A stretch of DNA of 64,000 nucleotides. Source: Burkholderia sp. GAS332 (GTDB lineage Bacteria > Pseudomonadota > Gammaproteobacteria > Burkholderiales > Burkholderiaceae). Below, in pieces: positions 49,373-58,683 of the stretch; positions within the stretch are counted from its first letter, which is position 1, and every line of letters begins with the position of its first letter. The notes beneath the pieces are model-generated. The model searched no databases. It had not been told where the DNA came from and saw only the letters and a list, made by a program, of their open reading frames with translations. Made by a program: the position numbers and the translations under genes. The stretch lies in the NCBI GenBank assembly GCA_900142905.1, contig FSRV01000002.1, forward strand, positions 2,480,001 through 2,544,000, given 5' to 3'.

Positions 49373-51478
49373 TCAGAACGCGTATCTTATTCCTGCAAAA
49401 ACGCTCCGCCCCTCCCCGGGATAAAAGATCGCGCCGCTCGCGGTGGCGGCATTGGCCACCGTGCTGATATCGCTCACGTAGCGCTTGTTCGTCAGATTCC
49501 TGGCATCGACAAACACCGACACACCATTACGAAAGTCCATCCCGGCTTGCAACCCAAGCAAGGTGTACCCCGGCACACGCAACGTATTGGCATCATCGGC
49601 CCAGGCGCCGGCGGGCACCCAGTCCACGGTCGCCGACACATGAAATCCGTCAGGCCGCGCATAACTCAACGCAGCGCGCAGCACGTTGACGGGTACGCCG
49701 GCAATCCGATTGGACCCATACTGCGGGTCATCCTTGAAACGGAAATCGCTCAGGTTCCATAACCCCGACAGCGTAATCCGATCTCCCGAGCCGGGTTTGA
49801 AAACATCGCGCCACACGTCAACTGAAGCGCCGGCCTCAATGCCACGCAACACCGTCTTGTTGGCATTGAACGTGGCGGCCGGAATATCCGGATTGGTCGT
49901 GTACTGCAGCAACTGATCACGCACCATCGACTGATACGCCGTAAGATCCCAACTCACCCTGTTACGCGTGCCGCGCGTCCCGATCTCCAGCGTCCACGCG
50001 TGTTGCGATTGCAATGGCGTGAAACGCGTGGTCGACGCAAACGACTGCGTGAGGTCGGTGAAATCCGGCGTATCCTGGCTACGCGTGATGTCGACAAAAG
50101 CCTGAATCTCGCGATTCGGTTGCCACAACACACCGACCTTCGGATTGATGCCGTTGTACGTCTGGCTCGCCGACTTGTAGGTCGGGTCCGCAGCGAGACC
50201 GCCATGGTCGACATATTCACGCACGTCACGTAGCGCCTTGACGCCCGTCATCAACGCGACAGTCGGCAGGAAGAACAGGCGGTTCTCGACATAGGCCTCG
50301 TAGTTGTAGGCGCTCTGCGACGAGTCGAGCGTCTGCGTGCCGCGATTGCCGGCGACGTTCACGTACTGCCGCGCCTGCGTATTGCCGCCGAAAAAACGTG
50401 CGCCCACAATCACGTCGTTGCGCATGCCGCCGAGGTTCAGCGTCGCCGTGTAACGCGGCGCGACACCGTAGGTCCAACCATCCTGGTCGATGACCTGAAA
50501 AATCGGGTGATACAGGCTCTTGTGAATCGCCCACGTGTCGATGTCGAGTTGGCCGACGTCGAGCTTCACCGTCGTGCGGTTCGCGATCCGCTCGGTGCGC
50601 GTGTTGCGCGCCTGGTCGCCGGACAACGCGTTGGCGGCAGCCTTGGTCGGATTGTTCAGCGCGTCATTCAGAGTCAGCGTGCCGGGCAATTGCTGATCGA
50701 CGATGTAGGCGCCGAGATAGAAACGCGTCTCCACAGTCGGACTGAAGCGATAACCGACGTTCGCGTTGAACTGTTCATACTGACCGCGTGAATGCTGACG
50801 GAAACCGTCGTTATGATCGACCGTGAACGTGCCGATGAAATCGAGCGGCCCCACCACACGCGAAAACTGCGCGCTGCTGCGCACCGTGCCATAGCTGCCG
50901 CCTTCGAGCCGCAAGATGTTCGGCGCGACCGCGGTGTACGCGGTCGGCGTCAGAAAATCGATCGCGCCACCAAGCGTCGACGATCCGTAGGCGAGCCCGT
51001 TGCCGCCTTTGTAGACCTGGGTCGCCTGCAACGCGAGTGGATCGATCTGGTAATAGTCGCCGCTACCGTCGGCCTGATTGGTCGGAATGCCATCCTGAAG
51101 AATTTCCAGGCCGCGCGTATGGTATGAGCGCGCAATGCCCGAGCCGCGGATCGACAAACGCAACTCCTGTCCATAGCGGTTCTGCACGAACACGCCCGGC
51201 ACGTCCTTCAGAACGTCACGCAAAGTGAAGGCATACGTGTTCGCATACGACTCGCTATCGACAAAGCCCACGGAGCCCGCCGTTTCGTCGAGCTTGCGCT
51301 TCTGTTGAGCCGGCGTACTGGACGTCAGCGACGCCTCCATCTGCCCTTGCACGATCACGGGTGCGAGCAGTTTCGACTCGGACGTGTCGGAGGGCCTGCT
51401 GGTCTGCGCAAGTGCGTGCGTGGCGAAAAAAACCGCGGCGCTCGACAGCGCGCCGCTTCTTTTGATGAATCGATACAT
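49373..51478 (-). CDS. TonB-dependent receptor
   Basis: A 701-aa outer-membrane receptor starting at 51478 before a signal peptide (about residues 1-25, ending HALAQ). The plug (about 55-175) shows TLRDVLKDVPGVFVQNRYGQELRLSIRGSGIARSYHTRGLEILQDGIPTNQADGSGDY. The barrel ends in a terminal Phe (GIRYAF). The type with DVPGVFVQ and DGIP is the FecA/CirA-like TonB receptor; the substrate cannot be read off. Upstream on the same strand is a DUF2946 protein, a family often found with copper or other metal receptors, so metal-chelate uptake is the inference. Confidence 0.9.
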   Translation of the reverse strand: MYRFIKRSGALSSAAVFFATHALAQTSRPSDTSESKLLAPVIVQGQMEASLTSSTPAQQKRKLDETAGSVGFVDSESYANTYAFTLRDVLKDVPGVFVQNRYGQELRLSIRGSGIARSYHTRGLEILQDGIPTNQADGSGDYYQIDPLALQATQVYKGGNGLAYGSSTLGGAIDFLTPTAYTAVAPNILRLEGGSYGTVRSSAQFSRVVGPLDFIGTFTVDHNDGFRQHSRGQYEQFNANVGYRFSPTVETRFYLGAYIVDQQLPGTLTLNDALNNPTKAAANALSGDQARNTRTERIANRTTVKLDVGQLDIDTWAIHKSLYHPIFQVIDQDGWTYGVAPRYTATLNLGGMRNDVIVGARFFGGNTQARQYVNVAGNRGTQTLDSSQSAYNYEAYVENRLFFLPTVALMTGVKALRDVREYVDHGGLAADPTYKSASQTYNGINPKVGVLWQPNREIQAFVDITRSQDTPDFTDLTQSFASTTRFTPLQSQHAWTLEIGTRGTRNRVSWDLTAYQSMVRDQLLQYTTNPDIPAATFNANKTVLRGIEAGASVDVWRDVFKPGSGDRITLSGLWNLSDFRFKDDPQYGSNRIAGVPVNVLRAALSYARPDGFHVSATVDWVPAGAWADDANTLRVPGYTLLGLQAGMDFRNGVSVFVDARNLTNKRYVSDISTVANAATASGAIFYPGEGRSVFAGIRYAF

Positions 51479-51747
51479 GTGATGAGGTCCCGGCACTGCA
51501 TCGTGGCAGCGTCTTTTGAATGTGGCATATCGCGCGAACTCGATCAGGTCGAGTTCGCGTGCGAGTGGGCCGCGCGGCAAACGCGCGCAGTTAAACCCGT
51601 GCATGCGCGTGCAAGCGCGGCTAGCGGTGAAAAACCGGCGGCTTAGGAACGAGGGTCTGCGCGATCAGACAGGCATGCGCGTCGGCACAACAGCGTGCGT
51701 CCACGGGGACGCACGCCTCGTCTTGCGCGTTGGCAGACCGGCAGAAA

Positions 51748-52128
51748 TCAGAGAACGGCGGCAGGCGGCGCACGTGGCTGCGCCGAGAGATACGGAGGAA
51801 CGGCCGGTGCGCTGACACTGGCGTGGACAACAGCGGTATGCGCGAACGCGGCTTGCGTCGCAAAGGCGAGCGGCACCGGCGGCACAACGGGGAAATGCGC
51901 GAGCAATCCGCAGTAGCCGCACGCTTCCCAATGACCCGTTAGCGAATGCGAGGTGCTTGTGTCCATGCTCGCGGACGCATCGGTTTGCGCCGAACAATGA
52001 TCGACCAGCGCTGCATCGAGACGCTCTTGCGCGCTTAACGCTTGCGACACCGTCGGCGCGAGCGTCGCCATCAGGATGGCGAGCAATCCGAGGATACTGC
52101 CGATCTTCTGTAGATGACGGCGCAGCAT
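51748..52128 (-). CDS. DUF2946 protein
   Basis: A 126-aa protein with an N-terminal membrane or signal segment (LQKIGSILGLLAILMATLAPTVSQAL) and the DUF2946 core, a His/Cys pair (DHCSA) and HWEACGYCGLLAHFP, which look like metal ligands. DUF2946 proteins are encoded next to TonB-dependent copper or cobalt-type receptors in several proteobacteria. It precedes the TonB receptor on the same strand with a 269-bp gap. The role is unknown; a periplasmic metal-handling accessory is inferred. Confidence 0.82.
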   Translation of the reverse strand: MLRRHLQKIGSILGLLAILMATLAPTVSQALSAQERLDAALVDHCSAQTDASASMDTSTSHSLTGHWEACGYCGLLAHFPVVPPVPLAFATQAAFAHTAVVHASVSAPAVPPYLSAQPRAPPAAVL

Positions 52129-52656
52129 GCGACGAGGTGTAGGAGAAATGAAAGCCGTGCGATTATGCCACGCAGAATCGCCGAAACCACACGCTCATCG
52201 ACTTGTGATGACGGATATAGCGGCCCGCATGGCGTGACGCACATGTTTCTTGCAAATGTCTCATGCACATCTCTCACGCGCGTCTTCGTGACGCGACCTG
52301 TTTTTATGCATGGCGGTTATTGTCGTGAGATAACCGCCGACGCACCGACCGGGTCACGCCGCTTCGGCTCGGGTAGCAGCCATCCTCTAATGACGCGGTG
52401 TCTATTGAAGAAACCGCTCGTTATGATGAGCGGGGCTGTTTCAATCGTTCGAGAATTCCGGACCCTGATCCAGTTAAAAAGATGCAGGGGATCGGCTCGC
52501 TGTTACCATGCTGCTCTGTACCGGGAAGATTCAACCTAAAAGGCAACGCCTCTGACCTCGAACGCCGCTTTTTCCAGCACAGCGCCCGAGTCGCCGCAAC
52601 AGAGTCAGTCTCTGCGGCCATCGCTCGGTCTCCAGCGTCCGGCCCTGAGATCCACT
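52129..52656. other. intergenic region with a possible metal-regulator site
   Basis: About 530 bases between divergent genes. TGCAAATGTCTCATGCA (52251-52267) is a near-palindrome resembling Burkholderia Fur-type half sites (GCAAATG), about 125 bases upstream of the DUF2946 gene. Open frames crossing the region lack support. Nothing else was recognised. Confidence 0.45.
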
Positions 52657-53196
52657 GTGATCAAGGGTTGCGGCGTCGTCGCACTGCCGTTGATGCTGTC
52701 GGCCTGCTCATGGTCGTGGTTCGGCCTGAATTGCCCACCGCGGGCGGCCGCGCATTCAACCGGCTGGCTCAGCGTCGCCCCCGCTCGCGATTTCGCCTAC
52801 ATGCCGGCCCGCACCGGCCAGGTTTCGCCGAACCGGATCGAGAACACGGCAATGACCGGCATCGTGCTAAAAACCGATATCAACGAGACCGTGCGCAACA
52901 GCGTCGCAAGCAGCTTGCGGGTCGCCGGCTTTCATCTCACTGAAGGCAGGAAGGTTCTGAGTGGCAGCATCGAGAAGTTCACGGTCGACGATTCGCGGTC
53001 GCCGGCATTCTGGACACTGAAAATGCGCTACGTCGTGACCGATGCCGCGACCCAGAAGGTTGTGTTCTCAACCACCAAGACGGTCCGGCAGAAGTCGCCT
53101 AAATTCACCAGCAATACCATCGCCATCGAAGACACCGTCAAGCTGAGCGTCGACGCGTTGATCGGCGACCCAGGCTTCGTCGAATCGGTGAACTGA
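52657..53196 (+). CDS. YajG-like lipoprotein
   Basis: A 179-aa lipoprotein with a GTG start. The signal ends in the lipobox LSAC (LPLMLSACSWSWFG), so it should be lipidated on Cys17 and anchored in a membrane. The mature part (IVLKTDINETVRNSVASSLRVAGF, VLSGSIEKFTVDDS, LKMRYVVTDAATQKVVFSTT) resembles the YajG/LPS-assembly-like lipoproteins with an alternating alpha/beta pattern. No function is established. Confidence 0.8.
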   Translation: MIKGCGVVALPLMLSACSWSWFGLNCPPRAAAHSTGWLSVAPARDFAYMPARTGQVSPNRIENTAMTGIVLKTDINETVRNSVASSLRVAGFHLTEGRKVLSGSIEKFTVDDSRSPAFWTLKMRYVVTDAATQKVVFSTTKTVRQKSPKFTSNTIAIEDTVKLSVDALIGDPGFVESVN

Positions 53197-53206
53197 GCGG
53201 ACGGCG

Positions 53207-53239
53207 GAATCGGCACGGTCCGCCGATTCGCTACAATTG
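53207..53239. promoter_or_regulatory. dyad overlapping a TACAAT box, copy 1
   Basis: GAATCGGC (53207-53214), 7-base spacer, GCCGATTC (53222-53229), then GCTACAAT with a -10-like TACAAT at 53232-53237. It lies about 100 bases before the LysE-family gene. An almost identical 33-bp copy is at 53997-54029. Confidence 0.6.
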
Positions 53240-53338
53240 GGAAATATCGGGAAAACGCGGACTCAAGGCGTCGCTGACGCCTGCTGTCCCGCGCGCCCGA
53301 TTCGTTGCAATCCCGCCCTGTCCTCCGTGCGAGCCGTC

Positions 53339-53959
53339 ATGTCTATCACCGCCTGGCTGTTCTTCTTGCCCGCCTGCTTCGCGATCAACCTCGCGCCCGG
53401 GCCGAACAATCTTCTGTCGATCAACGTCGCCGCGCGTCATGGCTTCATGACGGCGTTCGTCGGTGGCACTGGCCGGTTGGTTGCGTTCGCGTTGATGCTG
53501 GTGTTGGCCGCGACCGGCCTCGCCGTCGTGCTGCACGCATCCGAGTGGTTCTTTCTTGCGATCAAACTGGCCGGCGCCGCGTATCTGATCTGGCTTGCCA
53601 TCCAGTTGTGGCGCAGCGACGCTCCGGCCATCGATACGACCCAGCAGGACGACGCGTCGCTCTGGCGGATTGCGCGGCAGGAGTGTCTCGTGGCGGCAGG
53701 CAATCCCAAGGCGATTCTGGTTTTCACGGCATTTTTGCCGCAATTCGTCGATGTCGCCAAACCGGTTCTGCCACAGTTCGCGGTGCTCGGCGCGAGCTTT
53801 CTCGTTCTCGAATGGGTGGCGATCGCGCTTTATTCCTGGGCTGGCATGCACCTTGGCAAGTGGCTGGTTCGCGCGAAAGTTCGCCGCTGGTTCAATCGCT
53901 GCTGTGGGGCGTTTCTGGCGGTGATCGGCGCGAGCTTTTTTCTGGTGCGGCGGGCATAA
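53339..53959 (+). CDS. LysE/RhtB-family exporter
   Basis: A 206-aa membrane exporter starting at 53339. The N-terminal signature reads FAINLAPGPNNLLSINVAARHGFMTAFVGGTGR and the second motif is QECLVAAGNPKAILVFTAFLPQFV. Six hydrophobic helices are present. It should export an amino acid or similar metabolite; the solute is unknown. It lies between two copies of a 33-bp dyad-containing repeat. Confidence 0.92.
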   Translation: MSITAWLFFLPACFAINLAPGPNNLLSINVAARHGFMTAFVGGTGRLVAFALMLVLAATGLAVVLHASEWFFLAIKLAGAAYLIWLAIQLWRSDAPAIDTTQQDDASLWRIARQECLVAAGNPKAILVFTAFLPQFVDVAKPVLPQFAVLGASFLVLEWVAIALYSWAGMHLGKWLVRAKVRRWFNRCCGAFLAVIGASFFLVRRA

Positions 53960-53996
53960 AACGCCTGAACTCAAATCTTGATAGAGAGGACGTACT

Positions 53997-54029
53997 GAAT
54001 CGGCAAGGTGCGCCGATTCGCTACAATCG
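53997..54029. promoter_or_regulatory. dyad overlapping a TACAAT box, copy 2
   Basis: GAATCGGC, 7-base spacer, GCCGATTC followed by GCTACAAT, matching 53207-53239 at all but a few spacer and edge positions. No rightward gene follows: the next gene is leftward, so this copy looks orphaned. Confidence 0.6.
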
Positions 54030-54124
54030 ACACAACGCGGGATAAGCGTACCGTCTGCCCCTGCAGGCTCGTGTGCATCGTGATTCGCGCCTATAGAACA
54101 AAGCGCCGTTGGACCTGCATCGGT

Positions 54125-54553
54125 TTATAACGCTCCGCCTTCTTGCCGCGGCTGAACAATTCGAGCCGGGACACCCACCACCGTCACATCGGGCGGCACG
54201 TCAAACGTGACGACGGCGTTTGCACCGATCTTCACGTTGCGTCCGATCGTCACCGGTCCCAATATGCACGCGCCCGCCCCGATCAGAACGTTGTCTCCAA
54301 TCACCGGCGCACCCGGCTGGCCTCGACCGCCAATCACCACATTGGGCGCAATGACGATGTCGTTACCCAGCACCGCCTGCCGGTGCACGACGATGCCGAG
54401 CCCCTGATAGCCGAATATCACATTGCGCCCAACCGTTACCGAAGGCGGCAAGGACACCGAGAAGACAACCCGGTTAAAAACCTTCAAAACCCAAGGCAGA
54501 AAGGGCACACGCAAACAATGAAGTAGATGCGCAAGTCGATAGATATACAGCAT
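54125..54553 (-). CDS. hexapeptide-repeat acetyltransferase
   Basis: A 142-aa left-handed beta-helix acyltransferase with isoleucine-patch hexapeptides (VTVGRNVIFGYQGLGIVVH, VLGNDIVIAPNVVIGG, VIGDNVLIGAGACILGPVTIGRNVKIGANAVVTFDVPPDVTVVGVPARIV). The pattern is that of serine-acetyltransferase/CysE-like sugar acetyltransferases of polysaccharide clusters. It is the last gene of the leftward exopolysaccharide operon and probably O-acetylates the repeat unit using acetyl-CoA. Confidence 0.88.
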   Translation of the reverse strand: MLYIYRLAHLLHCLRVPFLPWVLKVFNRVVFSVSLPPSVTVGRNVIFGYQGLGIVVHRQAVLGNDIVIAPNVVIGGRGQPGAPVIGDNVLIGAGACILGPVTIGRNVKIGANAVVTFDVPPDVTVVGVPARIVQPRQEGGAL

Positions 54554-54609
54554 GAACCTCGTCCTGTTTAAAAAGGCCGGAGCAGTTCCTCACTCATCCC
54601 AAGGAACTG

Positions 54610-55344
54610 CTACCGCTGAACAATCAGCGCCTTACCCAGCATCAGCGCGAACCTGCTATTCGTAACCAGATAGCGGCGCCACATCCGACGCGGCTCCTGC
54701 AGGACACGAAAAAACCATTCCAGCCCCGCCCTTTGCATCCAGCGAGGCGCCCGGCTGACTTTACCCGCCACCACATCGAACGTCCCGCCGACTCCCATGA
54801 CGAAGTCGACACCGAGCGCACCCCTCCAGCGGTTAATGAAATTTTCCTTGGTGGGCGATGTGATCGCCACGAAAAGCATCCGCGCGCCAGACTCTCGGAT
54901 GCGCTCGACAACCGGCTGTTGATCATCGCCAAAATAGCCGTGGTGATAACCGGCAATCCGAAGTCCGGAATAGCGTCTCGCACATATCGCGGCCACCCGC
55001 GCGACAACCTCCTCCGTCGCGCCGAGCAGATACACCGGCAGCCCTAGCCTCGCCGCCTCCGCAAGCAACCTGTCGAAAAGATCAACGCCCGAAACGCGCT
55101 CCGGTACCCCATGGCCGAGCATCCGGGCAGCCCAGACTACCCCCATTCCATCGACGCTGATCAGGTCGCAGGAACGGACTGACTTCGCGAGTTCCGTATC
55201 GGACTGCATATGCACGAGTTTCGCCACGTTGACCGCAACATGCTGCGTGAACTGCTTCGTAATAGTTCTCGTTGAAATTGCGGCAACGGTTTCATCCATC
55301 GTCGCGGCATCCATTGGACATCCAAGTACTTCAATGCGCTTCAT
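54610..55344 (-). CDS. WecG/TagA/CpsF-family glycosyltransferase
   Basis: A 244-aa GT26-family enzyme starting at 55344 with GAGAG upstream. Signature segments are QHVAVNVAKLVHMQ, VDGMGVVWAARMLG, RVSGVDLFDRLL, YLLGATEEVV and FVMGVGGTFDVVAGKVSRAPRWMQRAGLEWFFRVLQEPRRMWRRYL. Relatives transfer ManNAc or ManNAcA to a lipid-linked acceptor (WecG in enterobacterial common antigen, TagA in wall teichoic acid). This matches the WecB/WecC genes of the same cluster that make the donor. Cytoplasmic face of the inner membrane. Confidence 0.9.
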   Translation of the reverse strand: MKRIEVLGCPMDAATMDETVAAISTRTITKQFTQHVAVNVAKLVHMQSDTELAKSVRSCDLISVDGMGVVWAARMLGHGVPERVSGVDLFDRLLAEAARLGLPVYLLGATEEVVARVAAICARRYSGLRIAGYHHGYFGDDQQPVVERIRESGARMLFVAITSPTKENFINRWRGALGVDFVMGVGGTFDVVAGKVSRAPRWMQRAGLEWFFRVLQEPRRMWRRYLVTNSRFALMLGKALIVQR

Positions 55345-55404
55345 AAAACAGCTCTCTATTGTCGCCGGCATCCGCGCATCAATGGTTCATCGCGGACTTG
55401 ACAC

Positions 55405-56202
55405 TCATTTCTTCGAGACCGAAACCGGCCCAAAGAACAACGTAATTTCACTGACATCTGAGGACGACTCGTTCCATCCGGCCTTGTACAGCCCCATCTT
55501 GAGATACGCATCCTGCACTCCGACATAGGCGTTCGGCGTCCCTTGCGATGCAAACACCGAATGCCCGTCCTTCCACAATTGAGTCGATGCGTGATGACCG
55601 GAATCGTCCGCAACATAGCGCAGCGCCCAGTTGACCCACTTGCCCTGGTCGGAGTCAGCGCAACACAGCCACTTCCCCGCTGAAACCGTCGTTGTATTTG
55701 CACCGCCGCGTTCGGAAATTGCGTACCGCTTGCCTTGCAAGGCAAGCGCGATCGTCGGGCCGCCCGTCCACTTTCCCTGGTGGACCTGGGTAACAATGAC
55801 CGCCTGTTTGGTATCGAACTTGAACCCGGCAGGAATGAAGGTGCTCCATCTAAGCAGATAGTCCGGGCCCTGCGAAAAACTCACCGCTTTCGGGAAGATC
55901 AGCTCCGCGCGAGGAACGCCGTTGGCAATCTTCGAAAAGTCCTCGGATTTCGACATCTGAACGCGTACAGCCTTTCTTCCAGCCACCACTGGATCGTCAA
56001 CTACAACGATATCGCCGGCATTCGCCTGCACGCCGATTTCTGCATCAATGCCGCCGCTCCATGTCGTCGAGAACAGCTTGTCGTAGATGCTCGCGAACGC
56101 TGTCGTTTGCGGATCGGCCCAAGCAACACTCATGCTCCGCGCGCCAACTACGCTGCATAGTATTCCTAAAATACCGATCAAGCTCCATCGATATACGAAC
56201 AT
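55405..56202 (-). CDS. secreted polysaccharide lyase (heparin lyase I-like)
   Basis: A 265-aa protein with a signal peptide (about residues 1-29). The beta-jelly-roll core resembles the Polysacc_lyase family (PF14099): VPRAELIFPK, YLLRWSTFIPAGF, VTQVHQGKWTGGPTIALALQGKRYAISERGG with the typical QVHQG catalytic-strand motif. Such enzymes cleave uronate-containing glycans by beta-elimination, which fits a ManNAcA-containing polymer. Its ATG overlaps the upstream glycosyltransferase by 25 bases, so it belongs to the operon. It probably trims or releases polymer in the periplasm. Confidence 0.82.
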   Translation of the reverse strand: MFVYRWSLIGILGILCSVVGARSMSVAWADPQTTAFASIYDKLFSTTWSGGIDAEIGVQANAGDIVVVDDPVVAGRKAVRVQMSKSEDFSKIANGVPRAELIFPKAVSFSQGPDYLLRWSTFIPAGFKFDTKQAVIVTQVHQGKWTGGPTIALALQGKRYAISERGGANTTTVSAGKWLCCADSDQGKWVNWALRYVADDSGHHASTQLWKDGHSVFASQGTPNAYVGVQDAYLKMGLYKAGWNESSSDVSEITLFFGPVSVSKK

Positions 56203-57371
56203 GATTTTAATAGGCCTTCCTCTCCTTTTGATTTACTCACTCTCCGATAGCAGTGGACGTACTGATTCACAACCGCACCAACCGAATAGCGGCTTAACGC
56301 GCGAGAAACAGCTGCTTCCCCCATCGCACGCGCGATATCGGGGCGCTCTATCAAATGCCGGATTCTTTTCGCAAGCGCGCGCACGCTTCCCCGCTGCACC
56401 AGATAGCCTGTCACCCCATCCTCGACCAGATCCAGGAAACCGCCCACTCCCGTACCGACCACCGGTCGCCCGATAAACATAGCCTCCAGTGTCGAGATGC
56501 CAAATGCCTCGAAATGACTCGGCATGCAAAACAGGCTGGCGTCGCGATAGAACGCGAGTTTTTCATCGCCTTGCAGCCAGCCAACGAAGCGCACCTGATC
56601 GCCTACGCCGTAGCCGACCGCTGCACGCGCCCATCTGTCCGTGTCGCCGGCCCCCGCCAACCTCAATTGGAAGTTCAGCCCCTGACGAGTCAATAGCGCC
56701 GTCGCTCTCAACAGCTCGTCGAGCCCCTTTCCTTCCGTAAATCTGCCGACAAAAGCGACGTACGGCGTGATGTCCGTACCCTTCGCGTCCGGATTGCCAC
56801 GCAGCGCCACGCCTGCCATCGCCTCGGCGTCACACGCGGTGTTTCCGATCACATACAAGCCATGTGCGCCACCCCGATAGTCCTGAAGCTCAGTCGCAAT
56901 CGCCGATGACACCGCCACCACACCGTCAACCCCGCGAACAAAATACGACACCGCCTGACGGGTGATTGAGCCGCTATCGGTCCAGAATTGCCGGAAGTTT
57001 CCTGCATGCAGATGGAAAATCGTCTTTTTTCCCATGAGCCGGACAAGAACGTACAAGGCGAATTTTCGGTAAAACGATCCGCGGACCGACACATGGAAGT
57101 GAACCAGGTCGACGCCCCTCAACATCGCAGTCAGAAAGCGCGGAATATCTAGCAGCAGAAAGCACAACAGCGATCTCACACTCTGGAAACCATGCGTTTC
57201 AAAGATCTCCAACGCCACGGCCTCGCGCTGGAACAGGCTCCGCTGCGCACCGAGTTCAGCGAGAACAGATGCAATGCCGCCGCGCTGTCCCCGGCCAGGT
57301 CCCACGTGCAACACCCGTAACGGCGATGCTTCATGATGCGCGCTCGCGTCAAAGTCATTGTCCTTACGCAT
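56178..57371 (-). CDS. GT4-family glycosyltransferase
   Basis: A 397-aa GT-B enzyme. The C-terminal nucleotide-sugar site shows VAFVGRFTEGKGLDELLRATALL and the E-x7-E motif in FEAFGISTLEAMFIGRPVVGTGVGG, both typical of GT4 retaining transferases. The N-terminus has GPGRGQRGGIASVLAEL. It should add one sugar of the repeat unit at the cytoplasmic membrane face. The ATG at 57371 overlaps the preceding polymerase gene by eight bases, and its own stop overlaps the lyase start. Confidence 0.92.
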   Translation of the reverse strand: MRKDNDFDASAHHEASPLRVLHVGPGRGQRGGIASVLAELGAQRSLFQREAVALEIFETHGFQSVRSLLCFLLLDIPRFLTAMLRGVDLVHFHVSVRGSFYRKFALYVLVRLMGKKTIFHLHAGNFRQFWTDSGSITRQAVSYFVRGVDGVVAVSSAIATELQDYRGGAHGLYVIGNTACDAEAMAGVALRGNPDAKGTDITPYVAFVGRFTEGKGLDELLRATALLTRQGLNFQLRLAGAGDTDRWARAAVGYGVGDQVRFVGWLQGDEKLAFYRDASLFCMPSHFEAFGISTLEAMFIGRPVVGTGVGGFLDLVEDGVTGYLVQRGSVRALAKRIRHLIERPDIARAMGEAAVSRALSRYSVGAVVNQYVHCYRRVSKSKGEEGLLKSCSYIDGA

Positions 57372-58683
57372 CGCCGGCTCTTCCTCTCAAAGCACGAGGC
57401 TCGACCCCGCCGCGCCCGACGAGCACGGCGATCATAGCCAGGTATGGGCTGATGATTGCGGACACGAGGACGTGTCCCGCCGTGCATGCCGTCGCCATCA
57501 GAACGATAAAAAACCACCTGCCAAAACGTGGCACGGTGCCGCCTTCACCGTAAAGGAACGCTTTCCCCATACTCCATAAGTAGAGCAAACAAACCGGCAG
57601 GCCCATCGCCAACACCAGATCCGGCACGTCGATCTCAACGAGATAGCGCACCACCGGATAGCCACCGGTCAGCAGCGCCGCGTAACCCTCTTTCGCCACG
57701 TCGTCCCACACATTCGAAAACTTGACGTCACGTCCGGACAGGACCATGGTGAGCACGCCCGCGCCGCGAGTCTGGTCACGCGTGTACATGAAGTATTGCA
57801 GGCTAAGCGCAACGGCGCTCCTTACGCTCGGCACCGTCAGATAGACGACAACAGCGATACCGGCCAACGTACCGACGACGCCTAACGCGCGAGCGGTCGC
57901 CTGCGGCACCCTGTGCCTGGAATAGAAATATGCACAGGTCACCGCCACGGCCCCGGCCATCGCGGCTTTCGTGCCGATCAGGCTCGAAGCCAGCACGATA
58001 CTGCCAATCAGTGCGCCATTCCATACCGACCAACCGGACTTCAGCACTCTGAGCAAACCGTAGCTCAGGCCCACTATCATCAGTGCGGATGCTTCGTTCT
58101 GCGCGTACACGATGCCCTTGTAGCCGGACCGGATCTGCGTGTCGGCCCAGTAGCTACGAAACATGTCAATCGAAAACGCCGCGCCCGCGACAATCGACAA
58201 CGCGTAGGCCAGCAGCGTGAAGCGCATGATCGGCTCGAGTTCCTCCAGTTGCCGGTTACTCATTCCCGATAGGGCTGCAAAGCACACAAAGAAGGAGAAC
58301 ACTTTGAGAACGAAAACAACCTGCTGAGCAAACTCGGCACTCGACATATCGCCGAACGTGTAAGTCACGGCGGCCGCCAGAATCGCGACCACCGCTAACA
58401 GTGCGGTACGCCAACTCGATAGCCTCAGCCGCCCCCTCGCCAAGAGTATCAACAGCAGCCCTGCCACCATGCTCCCACGAACAAACAACGAGTAACGGGC
58501 ATCGCCACCTGCGGCGTCGAACCCGCGCGCGGCACTGACGGATAGAAAATCCGCAAACGGCGACAGCGCGAGGCCTCCGGCGAATACAAACCATCCCAGC
58601 GTGATCGGTGTCCGTCTTGTCGATATCTGCGCGGTCCTGCCGCTTTGGGCGCCTGGTCGGTGTAGTGGTGCCGCGTTATTCAT
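57364..58683 (-). CDS. Wzy-like polysaccharide polymerase
   Basis: A 439-aa polytopic membrane protein with about eleven hydrophobic helices and no strongly conserved catalytic motif, as usual for Wzy/O-antigen-ligase-type polymerases. A large periplasmic loop region (about residues 315-365) is typical. Its position between GT25 and GT4 genes in a Wzx-containing cluster supports polymerisation of flipped repeat units on the periplasmic side. Its ends overlap both neighbours by eight bases. Confidence 0.8.
   Translation of the reverse strand: MNNAAPLHRPGAQSGRTAQISTRRTPITLGWFVFAGGLALSPFADFLSVSAARGFDAAGGDARYSLFVRGSMVAGLLLILLARGRLRLSSWRTALLAVVAILAAAVTYTFGDMSSAEFAQQVVFVLKVFSFFVCFAALSGMSNRQLEELEPIMRFTLLAYALSIVAGAAFSIDMFRSYWADTQIRSGYKGIVYAQNEASALMIVGLSYGLLRVLKSGWSVWNGALIGSIVLASSLIGTKAAMAGAVAVTCAYFYSRHRVPQATARALGVVGTLAGIAVVVYLTVPSVRSAVALSLQYFMYTRDQTRGAGVLTMVLSGRDVKFSNVWDDVAKEGYAALLTGGYPVVRYLVEIDVPDLVLAMGLPVCLLYLWSMGKAFLYGEGGTVPRFGRWFFIVLMATACTAGHVLVSAIISPYLAMIAVLVGRGGVEPRALRGRAGDA

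Noticed and set aside
52114..52943. Several rightward frames between the DUF2946 and lipoprotein genes
   Set aside because: No ribosome-binding sites, low-complexity products, and one overlaps the lipoprotein gene in another frame.
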